Positions 21,301 through 33,706 of a stretch of DNA of 64,000 bases are shown here, piece by piece (the stretch's first letter is position 1; every line of letters begins with the position of its first letter). The position numbers were made by a program, and so were the translations under genes. A model generated the notes under the pieces. That model ran no database searches, was not told the DNA's origin, and saw only the letters and a list, made by a program, of their open reading frames with translations. The DNA is from Uranotaenia lowii (taxonomy: Eukaryota; Arthropoda; Insecta; Diptera; Culicidae): contig NC_073691.1 in NCBI RefSeq assembly GCF_029784155.1, positions 62,323,746 to 62,387,745 on the forward strand, written 5' to 3'.

Positions 21301-22648
21301 ATAAATCATGCATTATTCGGGCGTTTTTCGAATCACTGAAAAATTGGCCAAAAATTCTGGATTCACTGACAATTTTTACTGACACACCAGTCGCAATTGT
21401 TTTTAATTCAATTTTATCCAAAGATGTAAAGAATATCGATATGTGTCATTGTCTATGTTTAGGTCTGTGAGCAGATTTTACTGCGCGCAAATTATTTGCA
21501 CGGGGGTCTAAATAGATGCAATCTGCGCAGTTTGTTAAAGACGGCAACGGTGCGTATGAAAGTTGATTTTTTGGTAGAAATAATTTGAAGTAACTGAACT
21601 CTGATGTTGGTCCTCTTTCATATAGTCCCTTTTCAACTTTTAGCATATGATAGTTTATATAAAGAATGTGATGGTGTTAGTGAGTGCGGAATTGTTATCT
21701 GTCAAGTCAGATTCTCTCAATAGTCTAAAAATTCATGCAATTGACAATATCGTATCGAAATTTTTACATCGTTTTTATGCTCTAAGTTTCTGTGTTTGTC
21801 TACTACGATACATTTTAAAGTGTAATTTTTTTACATTTTAATGGTGTAATTTTTTAAATCAAAACGTTGTAATATTAGGTAGCATTTGCGACTCAAGTTA
21901 TGTGCACGTTTTTGATGTAATATCGCAACACTTTTTTCGCTGTGTATGATAAGCAGAAGATGATATTGAAAAATACCGAAACTCACCAAAATGTCTCAAA
22001 CTGCGACATATTGAAAGGCACTGGCCTATAATCGATGAAACATGATACAGAAGCCAACACCATGGAGAACTCTAGTAAATTTAGTCAAAAATTCTTAGTT
22101 GACTAGTGTAATTAAGAAAATTTATAATTCATTGGAAATTTTTCGTTTCATGAATTCACAACTTTTGTCATATTTTGTTTATCACTTCTAGTTAAAGTAA
22201 CAAGGCGTACGAAAGTTTTAAAATTAATTCGTTTTAGTAAAATCAATCATTGAGAGCTGAAGAACTAACAATCCTATATGAGAAAAGAATGATGTTAAAT
22301 TGATCAAATGCCTTTGCAACAATTTCACAACTTTTGCTAAAATCTGATTGTACAGGGTTTTTTACTTTTTTATACTTAATTTTATCTTTCTTTTAAATTA
22401 AAAACAAAAAAAAACCTACCACTACGCATGGTTTTTGTGATTTATTTTTATCATTAGCAATATTTCGTATGCAGTCTTATAAAAAAAAATTTAAGGGACT
22501 TCAAACCACTCAGGTGTATTCATCCCCGTATTAAATACTATTTTCAACTGAAATGTATACTTCGAAAATAAGCTGCTTTCTCATCGAAAAGTTTGTTTAA
22601 AAAAAGGCACAAAAAGATTTACAAATAATGAGCATGAAAACAGTTCCA
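18344..22648. other. long unannotated AT-rich region
   Basis: No supported gene. 18896..19040 resembles 46290..46405 (GTTCGAA, TTTTGAACC, ATCGCAAGG and following strings), so it is a fragment of that MITE family. 21013..21055 and 21482..21535 are inverted copies of each other. A small plus frame at 20254..20508 has no motif. The rest appears to be old non-coding DNA. Confidence 0.45.
21013..21535. repeat. inverted repeat pair, possible old MITE
   Basis: ATTGCACCTATTTAGACTCC with the following bases at 21013..21055 recurs inverted at 21482..21535 with several mismatches, both around a GTGCAAATAATTT core. The outer borders do not match further, so the element ends are unclear. Confidence 0.45.
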
Positions 22649-24278
22649 CCCAGTGTTTACCTAAATGATTGCAACTCGTCAGCGGGCCGGAAAATTTAAT
22701 GTTTCCACCGCAAGAAAATTGACTCGATCAAAGCGTATGGACACAAATAAAAACACTCCAGTTCAATTGAATAACAACCGCATCAGAACCTCCCGGCGAT
22801 TGCCATTTCCAATCAATTTGAACCTCTCCTCCACCACCGATGAGATATCGGTGAAAGTGAAAACTTGTCGGATTAATCTGCACAACCCCCCTGTCTGAGT
22901 TTTACTCACGCCGCGCCGTTTGCTGTATCGGTGGCCGGCCACCTTGTCGACGTTAATGTCTGTCATATGTGGTGGATCCGATGGGTCGTCAATTCATAAA
23001 TGTTGAGGACACTCGGACTCCCCGCATGATCGATGCCCCGAAGGTGCTCTTGAAATATTGCACCCGCAAAAAAAGGGCTGCTGCTCCTCTACGATCACCT
23101 CTTATTTGGGAGCCTTCGAGCCGAATCAATTTTTGAACTGTGGGAAAATTTCCCTGAATTTGATCCTTCTAAAATGTCGGTAAAATTACTAAAAACGATC
23201 CCTTTTCCCAGTGTGCCTTCACAAGCACACCGTCTTGCATCGTAAGTCCTACTACAGCTCTCAAGTACGCGGGCATGCAAATTATATGCAATTTAACGAG
23301 ACTGTGTGGCCTTTTGCAAGTTTTGCGACGACAAATGATATACATTCCGAGAGCAATCAGTCCCAATTAGAGGTGGTCATTTCGTTTTCCTTCCTTTGCT
23401 CCGAGGACGGGGGGGATGTGACGCCGATTTTGCATTGTGCAATCTTTCAGGAGTTGAACTAACCTCAGCTTCAGAACTACAAAGGTGAAGACTAATATGT
23501 TTAGAATTTTGAATTTGAGCTTAGAATATTTTTAGGAGAATTTGCAAAATTGCATAACTATTACACATTCGGTCTACCGGAGTTCAATTGTTTACTTTTT
23601 GATCTGAAGAAGCAAAAGTACTGTCACTACACTCAGTCAACCAACTTCAGGAACTTCACCTTTGAATGCGCATTTCCTGCGACCGAATGTTGATTGTTTA
23701 TTCAGAAGTCCAAACAGCGCGGCGGCGTTGATGGCATAAACATCGAGAGCTACCACGTAATTTATTTATTACCACCTACTTCTGCTTACTGGTTTTCAGG
23801 GGTCGTCTTCAGGACTGAACGCAGATTTTGACGCCTTTCGGGCTGCTTCAGCGGACCCAACTCGTCCGCGTGACACCGCGATAGGGCTGAACTTCGACGA
23901 TTTTCGTTTCTCGCTCAGCTCAATTAACCATAAAAGCGCGTGAGGTTGTATTTCGTGTTTTATTTTGGGCCCCTAATTTTGACAAACTACCGAAATGTGG
24001 TGCCACAGAGGAAGGTAAGAAGCGCACATGTGGTCGTTTGGTTTTATTTTGAAAAAAGAGTCAATACGAGGCGGTCCCACTGACAAATGTTATGATGGGT
24101 TCCAAAAGATAATGATATTGAAGCGGGGCGCGGGTTGACATAAATATTAAAACGAGCTGATGAAAAGTGAAAAAGCCAAAGGGTTTCTTAATTTATTTTT
24201 GAAAAGTTTCCTCTGATATCCAGAATACTCGAGCTGAAGAAAAGAACCGTTGAAAAGACTATGAGCTTGATTTTTGAG
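22649..24278. other. unannotated region, moderately GC-rich
   Basis: Less AT-rich than its neighbours, especially 22780..23110 and 23780..23900. A minus-strand string near 22905 looks like a donor (GGC then GTGAGT) after an ATG-containing frame, but no acceptor or domain supports an exon. It could hold intronic regulatory DNA; nothing firm was found. Confidence 0.3.
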
Positions 24279-26800
24279 CCTTAAAAATCTGCGCTTTCTC
24301 AGCCAATCCGCAATTTTCCACCGAAAGGCTAACTCAAAACAAACAATTAGCAGAAGTGACCTTAAAATCTGCGCTTCTTAAGCCAATCCGCCTTTTTCCA
24401 CCGGAAAACTAAATGAAAACAAACAATCCGCTGCAGCAACCTTAACATCTGCGCTTCCTAAGTCAACCCTCAATTTTCCACCGGAAGGTCAAATCAAATC
24501 AATCAGCTGAAGCTGCCTTTAATATGTACGCATCCTAAGCGAATTCCGCATTTTTCCACCGGGAGATCAAATCATATCAAACAATCAGCAGTAGCCTTCA
24601 AAATAAGCGTTTCCTAAGCCTATTCCGTCTTTATCCACGCCAAATCAAAACAAACAATCAGCAGCAGCCTTAAAAATAAACACTTCCTTAGCCAATTCCG
24701 TCTTTTTTCCACCGGAAGCCGAATCTAAACAAACCAGCAGCAGCAGCCTCAAAAATCTGCGCTTCCTAATCTAATTCCGTCTTTATCCATTCGAAGGCCA
24801 AATCAAAACAAACAATCAGCAGCAGCCTAAAAAATCTGCGCTTTCAAAGCCAAATCTTAATTTTCCACCAGAATCAAATCAATCAGCAGAAGCTGCCTTA
24901 AAAATCTGCTCTTATAAAGCCAATTCCATCTTTTTCCACCGGAAGGCCAAATCATAACAAACAATCAGCAGCATCAGCCTTAAAAATCTGCTCTTCCTAA
25001 GTCAATCCTCAATTTTCCACCGGACGGTCAAATCAAATCAATTAGCTGAAGCTGCCTTTAAAATTTACGCTTCCTAAGCGAATTCCGCATTTTTCCACCG
25101 GAGGTCAAATCATATTCAACAATCAGCATCAGCCTTAAAATCTGGGCTTTTTAAACCCATTTCGTCTTTATCCACCGGGAAGCCAAATGACAACGAACAC
25201 TCAGTAGCAGCAGCATTGAATTCTGCGCTTCCTAAGTCAATTCCATCTTTATCTACCGGAAAACCTAATCAAAACAAACAATCAGCAGCAGCCTTAAATT
25301 CTGCGCATCCTAAGCCAAGTCCATCTTTATCCACTAGAAGGCCAAATCAAAACAAATAATCAGCAGCAGCCTTAAAAATCTGCGCTTCCTGAGAAAACCC
25401 GTAATTTTCCACCAGAAGGCTAAATCAAAACAAACAATCAGCAGCAGCAGTCTTAAAAATAAGCGCTTCCTAAGCCAATTCCGTCTTTATCCACTGGAAA
25501 GCGAAATCAAAACAAACAATCAGCAGCATCATCCTTAAATTCTGCGCTTCCTAAGTCAATTCCGTCTTTATCTACCGGAAGACCTAATCAAAACAAACAA
25601 TCAGCTGCAGCCTTAAATATCTGCGCTTCCTAATCCAATTCGTAATTTTCCACCGGAAGGCCAAATCATATCAATCAGCAGAAACTGCCTTAATAATCTG
25701 CGCTTCCTGAGAAAACCCCTTAATTTTCCACCAGAAGGCTAAATCAAAACAATCAGCAGCAGCAGTCTTTAAAATAAGCGCTACCTAAGCCAATTCCGTC
25801 TTTATCCACTGGAAGTCATAATCAAAACAAATAATTAACAGCAGCCCTAAACATTTGCGCTTCCTAAGCCAATCGTAATTTTCCACCGGAAGGCCAAATC
25901 AAAACAATCAGCAGAAGCTGCCTTAAAAATCTGCTCATCTCTAGCTAACTCCGCCTTTTCCACCGGAAGACCAAATCATAACAAACAATCAGCAGCATCA
26001 GCCTTAAAAATCTGCTCTTCCTAAGTCAATCCTCAATTTTCCACCGGAAGGTCAAATCAAATCAATCAGCTGAAGCTGCCTTTAAAATGTACGCTTCCTA
26101 AGCGAATTCCGTAATTTTCAACCGGAGATCAAATCATATCAAACAATCAGCAGCAGCCTTAAAATCTGCACTTTTTAAGCCCATTTCGTCTTTATCCACC
26201 GGGAAGCCAAATCACAACGAACAATCAGCAGCGACAATCTTAAAATCTGCGCTTCCTAAGTCAATTCCGTCTTTATCTACCGGAAAACCTAATCAAAACA
26301 AACAATCAGCAGCAGCCTTAAAAATCTGCGCTTTCTGAGAAAACCCGTAATTTTCCACCAGAAGGCTAAATCAAAACAAACAATCAGCAGCAGCAGTCTT
26401 AAAAATAGGCGCTTCCTAAGAAAATTCTGTCTTGATCCATTGGAAGGCCAAATCAAAACAAACAATTAGCAGCAGCCTTAAAAATCTGCGCGTCCTAAGC
26501 CAATCCGTAATTTTTCACCGGAAGGCCAAAACATGACAAACAATCAGCTGCAGCAGCCTTTAAAATCTGCGCTTAATAAGCCAATTTGCCTTTTTCCAAG
26601 GGAAGAATGAGATACAATTATGATCGTAGCAGCATTTTTTTTAAATCTGCGCTCCCTAAGCCAGCCCATCTTTCTACAGGAAGCCGAATAAAAAAATAAA
26701 TCGTAGCGGCAGCCTTAAAAATCTGCGCTTCTTGTGTCAATCCGTGTTTCAACCGGAGGCCGAATCAGAAACAATTTTTTCGTAGCAGCAGCCTTAACAA
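24279..26800. repeat. satellite array, about 80-bp unit, about 30 copies
   Basis: A diverged tandem array of a unit of roughly 79-83 bp with the order AAAATCTGCGCTTCCTAAGC, CAATTCCGTCTTTATCCACC, GGAAGGCCAAATCAAAACAA, ACAATCAGCAGCAGC. Copies vary by point changes, CAG-codon-like length changes and small deletions. Some groups of units recur as longer blocks (for example 24960..25200 and 25980..26230), so a higher-order repeat exists. No frame stays open. It ends about 1 kb before the integrin exon. Confidence 0.9.
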
Positions 26801-27787
26801 TCAGTGCTCTCTGGCCTTATTCGACCAATGACGCCATTATTGTCGTGATTCTTACGAATCGCAATTTAGATATTCACTCAAGCACGTCTGTCGCTCACAA
26901 GTATAGATCAATAACTGACTTTCTTTTGCTTCGTGTTGACAAATTAACTAACGATGCCACAGAAATTTATTTTATTTAATATCTTCAGGTTTTGCCGAAT
27001 ATAACTTTTATTTGTCAGTACAGATCTGCCAAGTCACTTGCTAATCGAGTCCATTTCCGTTTGATGAGCATTCAATTTCCGAGTGGCATTCGTCGCTTGT
27101 TTGTCGGAAGTTGAATCTCCCGGTCACATACAAACCATAAAAGCCAATATCTCCCATGTAAATCGAAGCAATTATTCGCACCTCTTTTAACGATCCCATC
27201 AAATGGCTCCACAACAAGGCACCCCAGCTTGCATACCAATTGATGGGGAGAAGTGGACGAACATCGGTAAACTTTTTTCTTCAAAGTCGAAGGTTCAATC
27301 GAAAATTTAAATTTTTGTGAAAAAAAATTCAATACTGGTTCTACTTTACAAACCTAAACAAAAGGTTCCCAACCTAGAAATAAACCGTTTAAACCACTTT
27401 TATCTCACCACCCGTAATTCACAACTTCACGGTCAATCAGCTTAACCGATTGACAATGGGAGAAGGTGTTATCAAAACTAGAAACCAATCAATGACAGGA
27501 ATTATTCAAATGAACGGGCAAGGGAATATCCTCACGTTTTGCCCCTCAAACGAGTCAACTCTGTTTGCTTAGATTAATAACACCGGTCATCTAATTGACT
27601 CTAACAACCAGACCACAGTTCCAACGAGAGCGAAATGACAGAGCATGTATCCCACCCACTGAAACAAACTTACAATAGAACCGACTATTTAGCTATGATA
27701 GGCTCTATACTGCTACTTATACAACCTATGCCATAGCTTCTATCCACATATTTAGCCGCATAAAACTGGACCACCGAACGGGCTTAC
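26801..27787. other. intron-like DNA downstream of the integrin exon
   Basis: No next integrin exon could be recognised on the minus strand here. A minus frame at 27072..27332 shows no integrin motif. The region is most simply the intron that follows the exon at 27788..27915. Confidence 0.4.
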
Positions 27788-27915
27788 CTTTGGCATCGAA
27801 GGGGATCAGGTTGCACCGGTTGTCGTCGGAGATATCACAGCGAAACACCGCTCCGCCGTTCTGTACGCCCTCCTGGTAGGCGGAGGTGTCGGCCGTGGGC
27901 GCTCCGATTATGACC
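27788..27915 (-). CDS. integrin alpha subunit exon, first FG-GAP region
   Basis: A 128-bp internal exon: acceptor (pyrimidine-rich tract, CCAG) just above 27915, donor AAAG then GTAAGC at 27787. It enters with the last base of a codon. The peptide begins VIIGAP, continues through a GGAVFRCDI segment and a DNRCNLIPFD segment and ends in AKG. VIIGAP-type strands and the GGAV(F/Y)RC turn are typical of the N-terminal beta-propeller of insect integrin alpha chains, which bind extracellular matrix as heterodimers with beta integrin on the cell surface. The two cysteines would form one of the propeller disulphides. The neighbouring exons (signal peptide upstream at higher coordinates, next blade at lower coordinates) were not found, so the flanking introns are long and full of repeats. 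Which PS-type subunit it is cannot be said. Confidence 0.8.
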
Positions 27916-28084
27916 CTGGAATTAGTGGAAAGAAAAAGAAAATTAATCAACACAGTGCTTTGGTCAATGGTAAAATTGTTGAATAATTGGTTCAAGGATC
28001 ATTTGAAATTATAAGAAACTACATTTAAAAAATTAATGAAATTTGTAAAAATTATTTTTGTTTAAATTGATTTCATCTATTTCA

Positions 28085-28430
28085 AATTTAGTTTTAACAT
28101 TATTCAGATTCGGCTCCTTTTGCTTGATTAAATCCTTTTGATCTCCCCACCGAAAGAAGGAGGGGTCATCATAACACATTTTTCGTATCCTCTCATGTAA
28201 AATATCGTTAGTCATTCTCGATAGGCTTTCGAGTTATGCAAAAAAAACTTGTATTTTCCTCTATCCATCTCCCCACCGCCCATAAGGGGTCTTTAACAAT
28301 CATAGAAACATTGCTCGTACCCGTATAATGTACATTGCCAAATTTGGTTCCATTTGCTTGATAAATTCCTGAATTATGCATAACAAATGGTAGCCCCCTC
28401 CCGTTTTCAGATCTTGTAACAGTCCGTAGT
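28085..28430 (-). repeat. Helitron-family tandem-repeat fragment
   Basis: In reverse orientation this carries the same roughly 120-bp repeat as the Helitron-like element at 56127: strings such as CAAATTTGGTTCCATTTGCTT, a CTCCCCACC or CCCCTCCC block and CATAGAAACAT. It lies in the intron directly upstream of the integrin exon. No element ends are visible. Confidence 0.75.
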
Positions 28431-29390
28431 AGACAATATGGTAATATCCGTAGAACTCCAATACATAATTTGTTCATGTAGCATGTAAGCCTTACTGTGA
28501 GTTGATCCCTGTGTCGTTTACATTGTGAACGAGCCGGTGAAATAGAATTTCCACCAAAGGACTTCAGTATAACTTATCGTTATTCTGACAGTCGTCATTG
28601 GTTACCAATGGGGACTTTCCTAAGTATTGGGGAAATGAAGTTTTCTTGGCAAGCGAAAAAGAAAACCTCGGTCTTAGCCATTTTGGTCCTCAAGCTATTG
28701 AGTCGTTAATTCTAAAGTAAGCTGCGGAAAAAGTATATTTTACAAGGCGGTATCTACTCGGTCTTCAATTATCTTTACCCGTGTGATTATTCTCTAGTAA
28801 ATACGTGCGATTAGTAATTCGGATTAAGTAACGGATCAGTCATTCGATTGTCGGTGGTGAAAAAAACCCGTATCCAGGCCTATCGGAAATCAACCCCGGT
28901 CCGTGGAAGTTTTCCGGCGGTGGCTCAGTTTGCAGGTGAAAGGACGATTTTCTCGGTAAGTGACCATTTCAATTATACTTGGTGTTACAAACTTTAAGCA
29001 TTGTGTATGCACTTTTTATGCTGCGGAATTCTACGGCTATTACCATTGCGTCTAAGTGCGTGTACCTGCACGACATACCCTCATTTCGCCAACCCCATTT
29101 TGTATAGTTTCGTTGGAATCCCACCCCTGGGAAGAAAGTCCGGGTTAAAAGCGACTTCAGCACATCAACTCCTTGAGTTGTTGGCGCTTAAGTGCTGGAA
29201 GTTCATTTGCGCAAATTTTGCTCAGAAATTTACTTTCTCATTTCACGAAGTGGGTATAACAGTGGTTTAATAAGGGATTATCGTTTGCAGAAGTTATTTT
29301 ACCATCTTATTCCAGCTTTAGATTCTGGAAAGAAACGAGACGGTACAATCTTTCCAATAAAAAGACAGACGGGTCTGAAATAACCATAGA
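28431..29390. other. unannotated region with a possible plus-strand transcript start
   Basis: Around 28836 a TCAGTCATTCG string resembles an insect initiator, and a strong donor-like site (CTCG then GTAAGT) lies at about 28955, leaving a GC-richer stretch between them. This could be a non-coding first exon. No coding frame supports it. Confidence 0.25.
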
Positions 29391-30060
29391 ATTATCTTGT
29401 TCTAACTACATTCCATGCCAAATTTGCGTTCATTTGTTTAGTTTTCGGAATACTCAAAAAATTATTTATGGGAATACCCTTCTCAAACGTTTTTTGTTCT
29501 AAAAAAAAAATTTGGAAATATTTTTCGTACCAAAATATCATCTCATGCCAAAATTGTTTCCATGTGCTCAATAAGTTCTCAAGTGATGCAAAGATAATGT
29601 ATGGGAGTATCCCTCTTCCCTTTTCCATCAACTCACTGGAAGAAGGCTTGGGTCTCAATATATCAAAAAAAAAACATTTATAATATTCAAATATCCAATC
29701 TTTAATGTTGTTCCATGTGCTGGTTTAGATCTCGAGTTATACAAAAACATTGTATGAGTCTCCCTATCCACTTCTTATTATCCAACTGGGAGGAAGCAGG
29801 GGTCCCAAACCATCAGAGAAACATGTCTCGTACCCAAATATCTTTCCATGCTAAATTTGGTTCCATTTGCTTGAATGCTAAAATTGTATGGGAGCCCTCC
29901 CTTCCCCTTTCTGTCAAATTTCATATGGAACCTCCTCCCCCTTTCTATATTCCCATTGGAAGGAGGCAGAATAAACAGTCATAGAAACATATCTCATACC
30001 CTAATACCTCCTCATGACAAATTTTGTTTCAATTCCTTAGATAGAAGAAAAAAAATATTG
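29391..30060 (-). repeat. Helitron-family tandem repeats
   Basis: About five diverged units of the 56-kb Helitron-like repeat in reverse orientation, each with a CCATGCCAAATTTG-like string, a CCATTTGCTT-like string and a CCTCCC-rich block. Frames here are repeat shadows. Downstream, 30220..30360 resembles 58225..58320 (GATAACGAGA, AAATGTTAACGCAAA), so sequence beyond the Helitron is shared too. Confidence 0.75.
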
Positions 30061-30610
30061 CCGTCAACGTAAACTATAGACTAACGAGGTCATGTGATTT
30101 GCCATTTTCTTCAATTTAAATATGACTAGTCATATTTTCGATTTAGAAAACACCAAAATTTTAGAAAGAGTAGCAGGATACAATGTAAGAATAACTACAG
30201 AAACTTTTTATAAAAAACTAATTGGGTACATCAATGTTGTAAACAGATAACGAGATTAATGTAATTTTAAAACAGCATGCGACCCCGTCATTTCTAAATT
30301 AACACAAACAGTGACACACAAATGTTAACGCAAAACAAAACAAACTGAGCTATCACAAATTAGTATAGACGAAAGCCTGTAATTTGTAGGTTTGAAACAA
30401 AAATTGTAGTTGAAGTTCTGTATCGTAATTTTAAAAATATTTTATTGTCCACTAAAGAGTAGCAAATGCCAGAGTAGCTCGAAATGTCTGGACAACTTGC
30501 AAAGAAAAACGATTTTAATTTGTAAAACTTGCCGAAAAACGTCGATAAAATTCAACAACAATACATAGCGGCGATTAACCAACATTCACACTTATAGTTG
30601 AATGGTATTA
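30061..30610. other. non-coding DNA sharing sequence with 58.2-58.4 kb
   Basis: No frame. Strings around GATAACGAGATTAATG and AAATGTTAACGCAAAAC recur near 58230..58310, suggesting a common dispersed repeat whose full extent is not clear. Confidence 0.4.
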
Positions 30611-31815
30611 AAGGATGATACGGTCAAAATTTGGTCAAGGGAAAACGCGTGTAAATCGGTCAAATCGTTTATTCAAAAAATCAAATTAAATTTCTTTTTC
30701 AAGTTCAATTAGTATAAAATTCAGGAAAAATATTCAGTTAGGCTTCCGCTTTTCCAAATCCAAATTGCCGGGTCTTACGCTTAGCCCCTGCCATCCAATT
30801 TTGTACAGCCACCTTGTCCACCTTCTTCGCCGCAGAAATCCAGTTTGCCTTGAACTGCTGCTCGTCCTTAGCAGTTTTTTGGTCTTCTTTAGGTTCCGCT
30901 TGACAATAGCCCAGTATTTCTCAATTGGGCGGAGCTCTGGCGTGTTGGGAGGGTTCTTGTCATTGGGAACCACCTGCACGTTGTTGGCGGCGTACCACTC
31001 CATGGCCTTTTTACCGTAATGGCAAGATGCCAAATCCAGCCAAAACAGTACAGAACAACCGTGTTTCTTCCAGAAAGGCAGTAAATGTTTATTCAAACAC
31101 TCTTTCATGTAAATTTCTTGTTTGACAGTCCCGGAAGCTATGAAAATGCTGCTTTTCAAGCCACAGGTACAGATGGCTTGCCAAACCAGATATTTCTTCG
31201 CGAACTTTGACAGTTTCATGTGCTTGAAAATATCTGCTACCTTTCCCCTTCCTTTTGCCGTATAAAACTCCTGTCCCGGAAGCTGCTTGTAGTCGGCTTT
31301 GACGTAGGTTTCGTCGTCCATTACCACGCAGTAAAACTTCGTCAGCATCGTCGTGTACAGCCTCCGGGATCGCGTTTTGGCCATCGTATTTTGTTTATCA
31401 TCGCGATTTGGAGTCACTACCTTCTTGTTAGTCGATAGTCTGGCTCGTTTTTTGGATCGATGCAGGCTTCCGGTTTTTGATTTCCCCCCCGATCCAGACT
31501 TCCTGGCTGTCGACAAACGTTCCACTTTAATTACATTTGTAACGGTTGATTTCGCAACTTCTAGCGATTTTGCCAGCTTTGCGTGCGAGTAGCTCGGATT
31601 TTCACGATGCGCGAGCAAAATTTTGATACGCTGCTCTTCTTCCTTGGACGGCATTTTGACAACTGAAGAGTGAATTCCAAAATCAAAATAGGAGCAACGT
31701 TCTACACACACACCCACACACACCTTCAAAATGAGGGGTGTTCAGGTTTTTTAAATGCAAAATTGAAAGAAATACGTTAAGTTGATATTGACCAAATTTT
31801 GACCGTATCAGCCTT
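30611..31815 (-). mobile_element. Tc1/mariner element, DD37E family, copy 1
   Basis: 1205 bp between TA dinucleotides (30609..30610 and 31816..31817). Terminal inverted repeats contain GATACGGTCAAAATTTGGTCAA at both ends. It carries a transposase gene on the minus strand. The same family recurs at 40237..42299. Confidence 0.88.
30734..31654 (-). pseudogene. mariner DD37E transposase, defective copy 1
   Basis: Begins MPSKEEEQRIK at 31654; an N-terminal helix-turn-helix (HAKLAKSLEVAKSTV) is followed by a catalytic core with Asp in DDETYVK, Asp in LDLASCHYG and Glu in RPIEKYW. Thirty-seven residues separate the last two, the DD37E spacing known from mosquito elements. The frame is open, but the protein is defective: compared with copy 2 a 6-bp deletion removes two residues near VIKV, the segment after STARKSGSGG is shortened and replaced so the second helix-turn-helix is missing, and a one-base contraction in an A run shifts the frame after KKTKK so the tail is wrong. 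The original frame would end at a conserved FGFGKAEA-like tail. Inactive or at best cross-mobilised. Confidence 0.8.
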
Positions 31816-31881
31816 TATTTAAATTCTATTAATCTTCATAGTTTCCTGACAAACAAATGTTTTTAACTTGAAATTTTAAAC

Positions 31882-32605
31882 AATTTGTTCAGGTTGTCCC
31901 CTCAACCCAGTTAATTATTTATTTGATCAGATACTAGAGCTGTCTTCTCAATAGAATATCATAATTTCAAGCTGTCCTCTCAATTCGCTTCATAGCTGAA
32001 TCTTATCTCAAGCTGTCCTCGCAATCCACTTGATTTTCAATTTGATAAGACATTCAAGCTCGACCCACTTTTTAAATTTTAAGCTGTCTTCTCAACTTGC
32101 TTTGAATTGCTATGTTATCACAAGCTGTCGTCTCAACTCGCTTGATTATCAATTTGATAAGATTTAAAGCTGTCCTCTTTATTCTCCTTTAAATTTCAAG
32201 CTGTATCTAAAATCGCTTGATATTTCTATCGATATGTTCAGGCTGTCCTCTCAAGTCGCTTTTGAATTCCGAGCTGTCCTCTCAACTTGCTTGAAATTTC
32301 TATTGATTTGTTCAGGCTGTTAAATCTGCTCGCCTTTCAATTTCAAGCTATCCTCTCAACTCACTTGAAATTTCTATAGATATGTTCAGGCTGTACTTTC
32401 AACTCACCTTTTCAATTTCAAGCTCTCCTCTCAATTCACTTGAAATTTCTATCGATATGTTCAGGCTGTCCTCTCAAATCGCCTTTCAATTTCAAGCTGT
32501 CTTCTCACCTCGCTTGAAATCTTTATCGATATGTTCAGGCTGTCCTCTCAATCCGCTTGAAATTGTGAAAATGGTCAAGCTGTCTTCACGACTCACTCAA
32601 CATTT
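31882..32605. repeat. tandem array with CAAGCTGTCCTCTCAA core
   Basis: A core of AAGCTGTCCTCTCAACTCGC followed by TTGAAATTTCTATCGATATG or TTTCAATTT spacers recurs about fourteen times at spacings of roughly 30-75 bases, becoming more regular after 32200. No frame stays open. It is a degenerate minisatellite starting just beyond the mariner copy. Confidence 0.85.
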
Positions 32606-33259
32606 CAGTTTTATCCTCTTTTATAACGAAACGTGAAATGAGCTAGACATATACTTTTTACCCATTAGTTCCAGTTTCTGCACTATTTCATAACTTGCTC
32701 ATTTGCTTTTTTATTATTTTCATTAATTTAAGCAATTTATATTTCAAACAGTTTACTCATTCCTCCACATTTTTTCGTACTGAGTAATGAAAAAACTGCT
32801 TGATTCTTAAGCATGGTTGATCCTAATTATTTCAGCGTGTGATAAACAATTGTTAGCCTTTTCGATTCAACTTTGTTTTAAAGAATTCTCGTTTTTCGAG
32901 AAATAACCTGCCACGGTCGCCAAATGTGCAGACCTGTCCGGAGCTCCAAAGCTCGGAAGCCGCATTGGAGAACAACCGAATCACGAGTTGCCGATACATA
33001 CTGCCGACTTGCTTGCTTCCTCACCGACAAACTGACTGCGTGCACGCTTGGGGCGAATGACCCGATGTCTGGATTAAACCGATCACAAAATATGTGATGA
33101 TTTTTGTTAAAATTTTCAAATTTGATCAACATATATAAGAGTCTTGAAAAGCTTGTGTTTTTTAAGATTTAAAATAAATACCTATATTTTTCGAGATATT
33201 TGAGGTTACATGGAATGTGAACAGTCTGTAAAAGTATCATTTTCATTAATGGCAATAAT
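32606..33259. other. unannotated region
   Basis: AT-rich except for 32905..33065, which is GC-richer and open on the minus strand for 84 codons without a recognised motif. Nothing else seen. Confidence 0.35.
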
Positions 33260-33269
33260 ATGATACCGT

Positions 33270-33706
33270 ATACGACGCTTATTAGACCGGTTGTTCTCTA
33301 CGGGCACGAGACATGGATATTGCTCGAAAAGGACCTGCGTACACTCGGAGTATTCGAGCGACGAGTGTTAAGAACCATCTTTGGCGGCGTACAGGAGAAC
33401 GGAATGTGGAGGCGAAGGATGAACCACGAGCTCGCGCGACTCTACGGCGAACCCAGTATCCAGAAGGTGGTGAAGGTTGGCCGGATACGCTGGGCGGGAC
33501 ATGTTGCGAGAATGCCGGATGACTGTCCTGCAAAACAGGTGTTCGCCACGAATCCGGTAGAAACAAGACGAGCAGGGGCGCAACGAGCGAGGTGGTTAGA
33601 CCAAGTGGAGCGTGATCTGGCGAACGTGGGGTGCCCGAGAAATTGGAGAACGGTTGCCATGGACCGAGTGAATTTTAGGAATTATGTTCGTCAAGTTATG
33701 TCGTAA
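33270..33706 (+). pseudogene. non-LTR retrotransposon polymerase C-terminus
   Basis: The frame encodes the region after the reverse-transcriptase core: LIRPVVLYGHETW, an ERRVLRTIFGGV segment, a WRRRMNHEL segment, and GRIRWAGHVARM, then an RWLDQVERDL-like end. These strings are typical of the C-terminal domain of RTE-like and related LINE proteins. The polymerase motifs and the endonuclease are absent because of 5' truncation. The apparent ATG at 33260 belongs to the target duplication, so it is no true start. Confidence 0.8.

Noticed and set aside
26734..26979. 81-codon plus frame at the end of the satellite
   Set aside because: It begins in the last satellite unit and has no motif.
33260..33269. 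ATG at 33260 as the start of a LINE protein
   Set aside because: This ATG lies in the 10-bp target duplication, outside the element.
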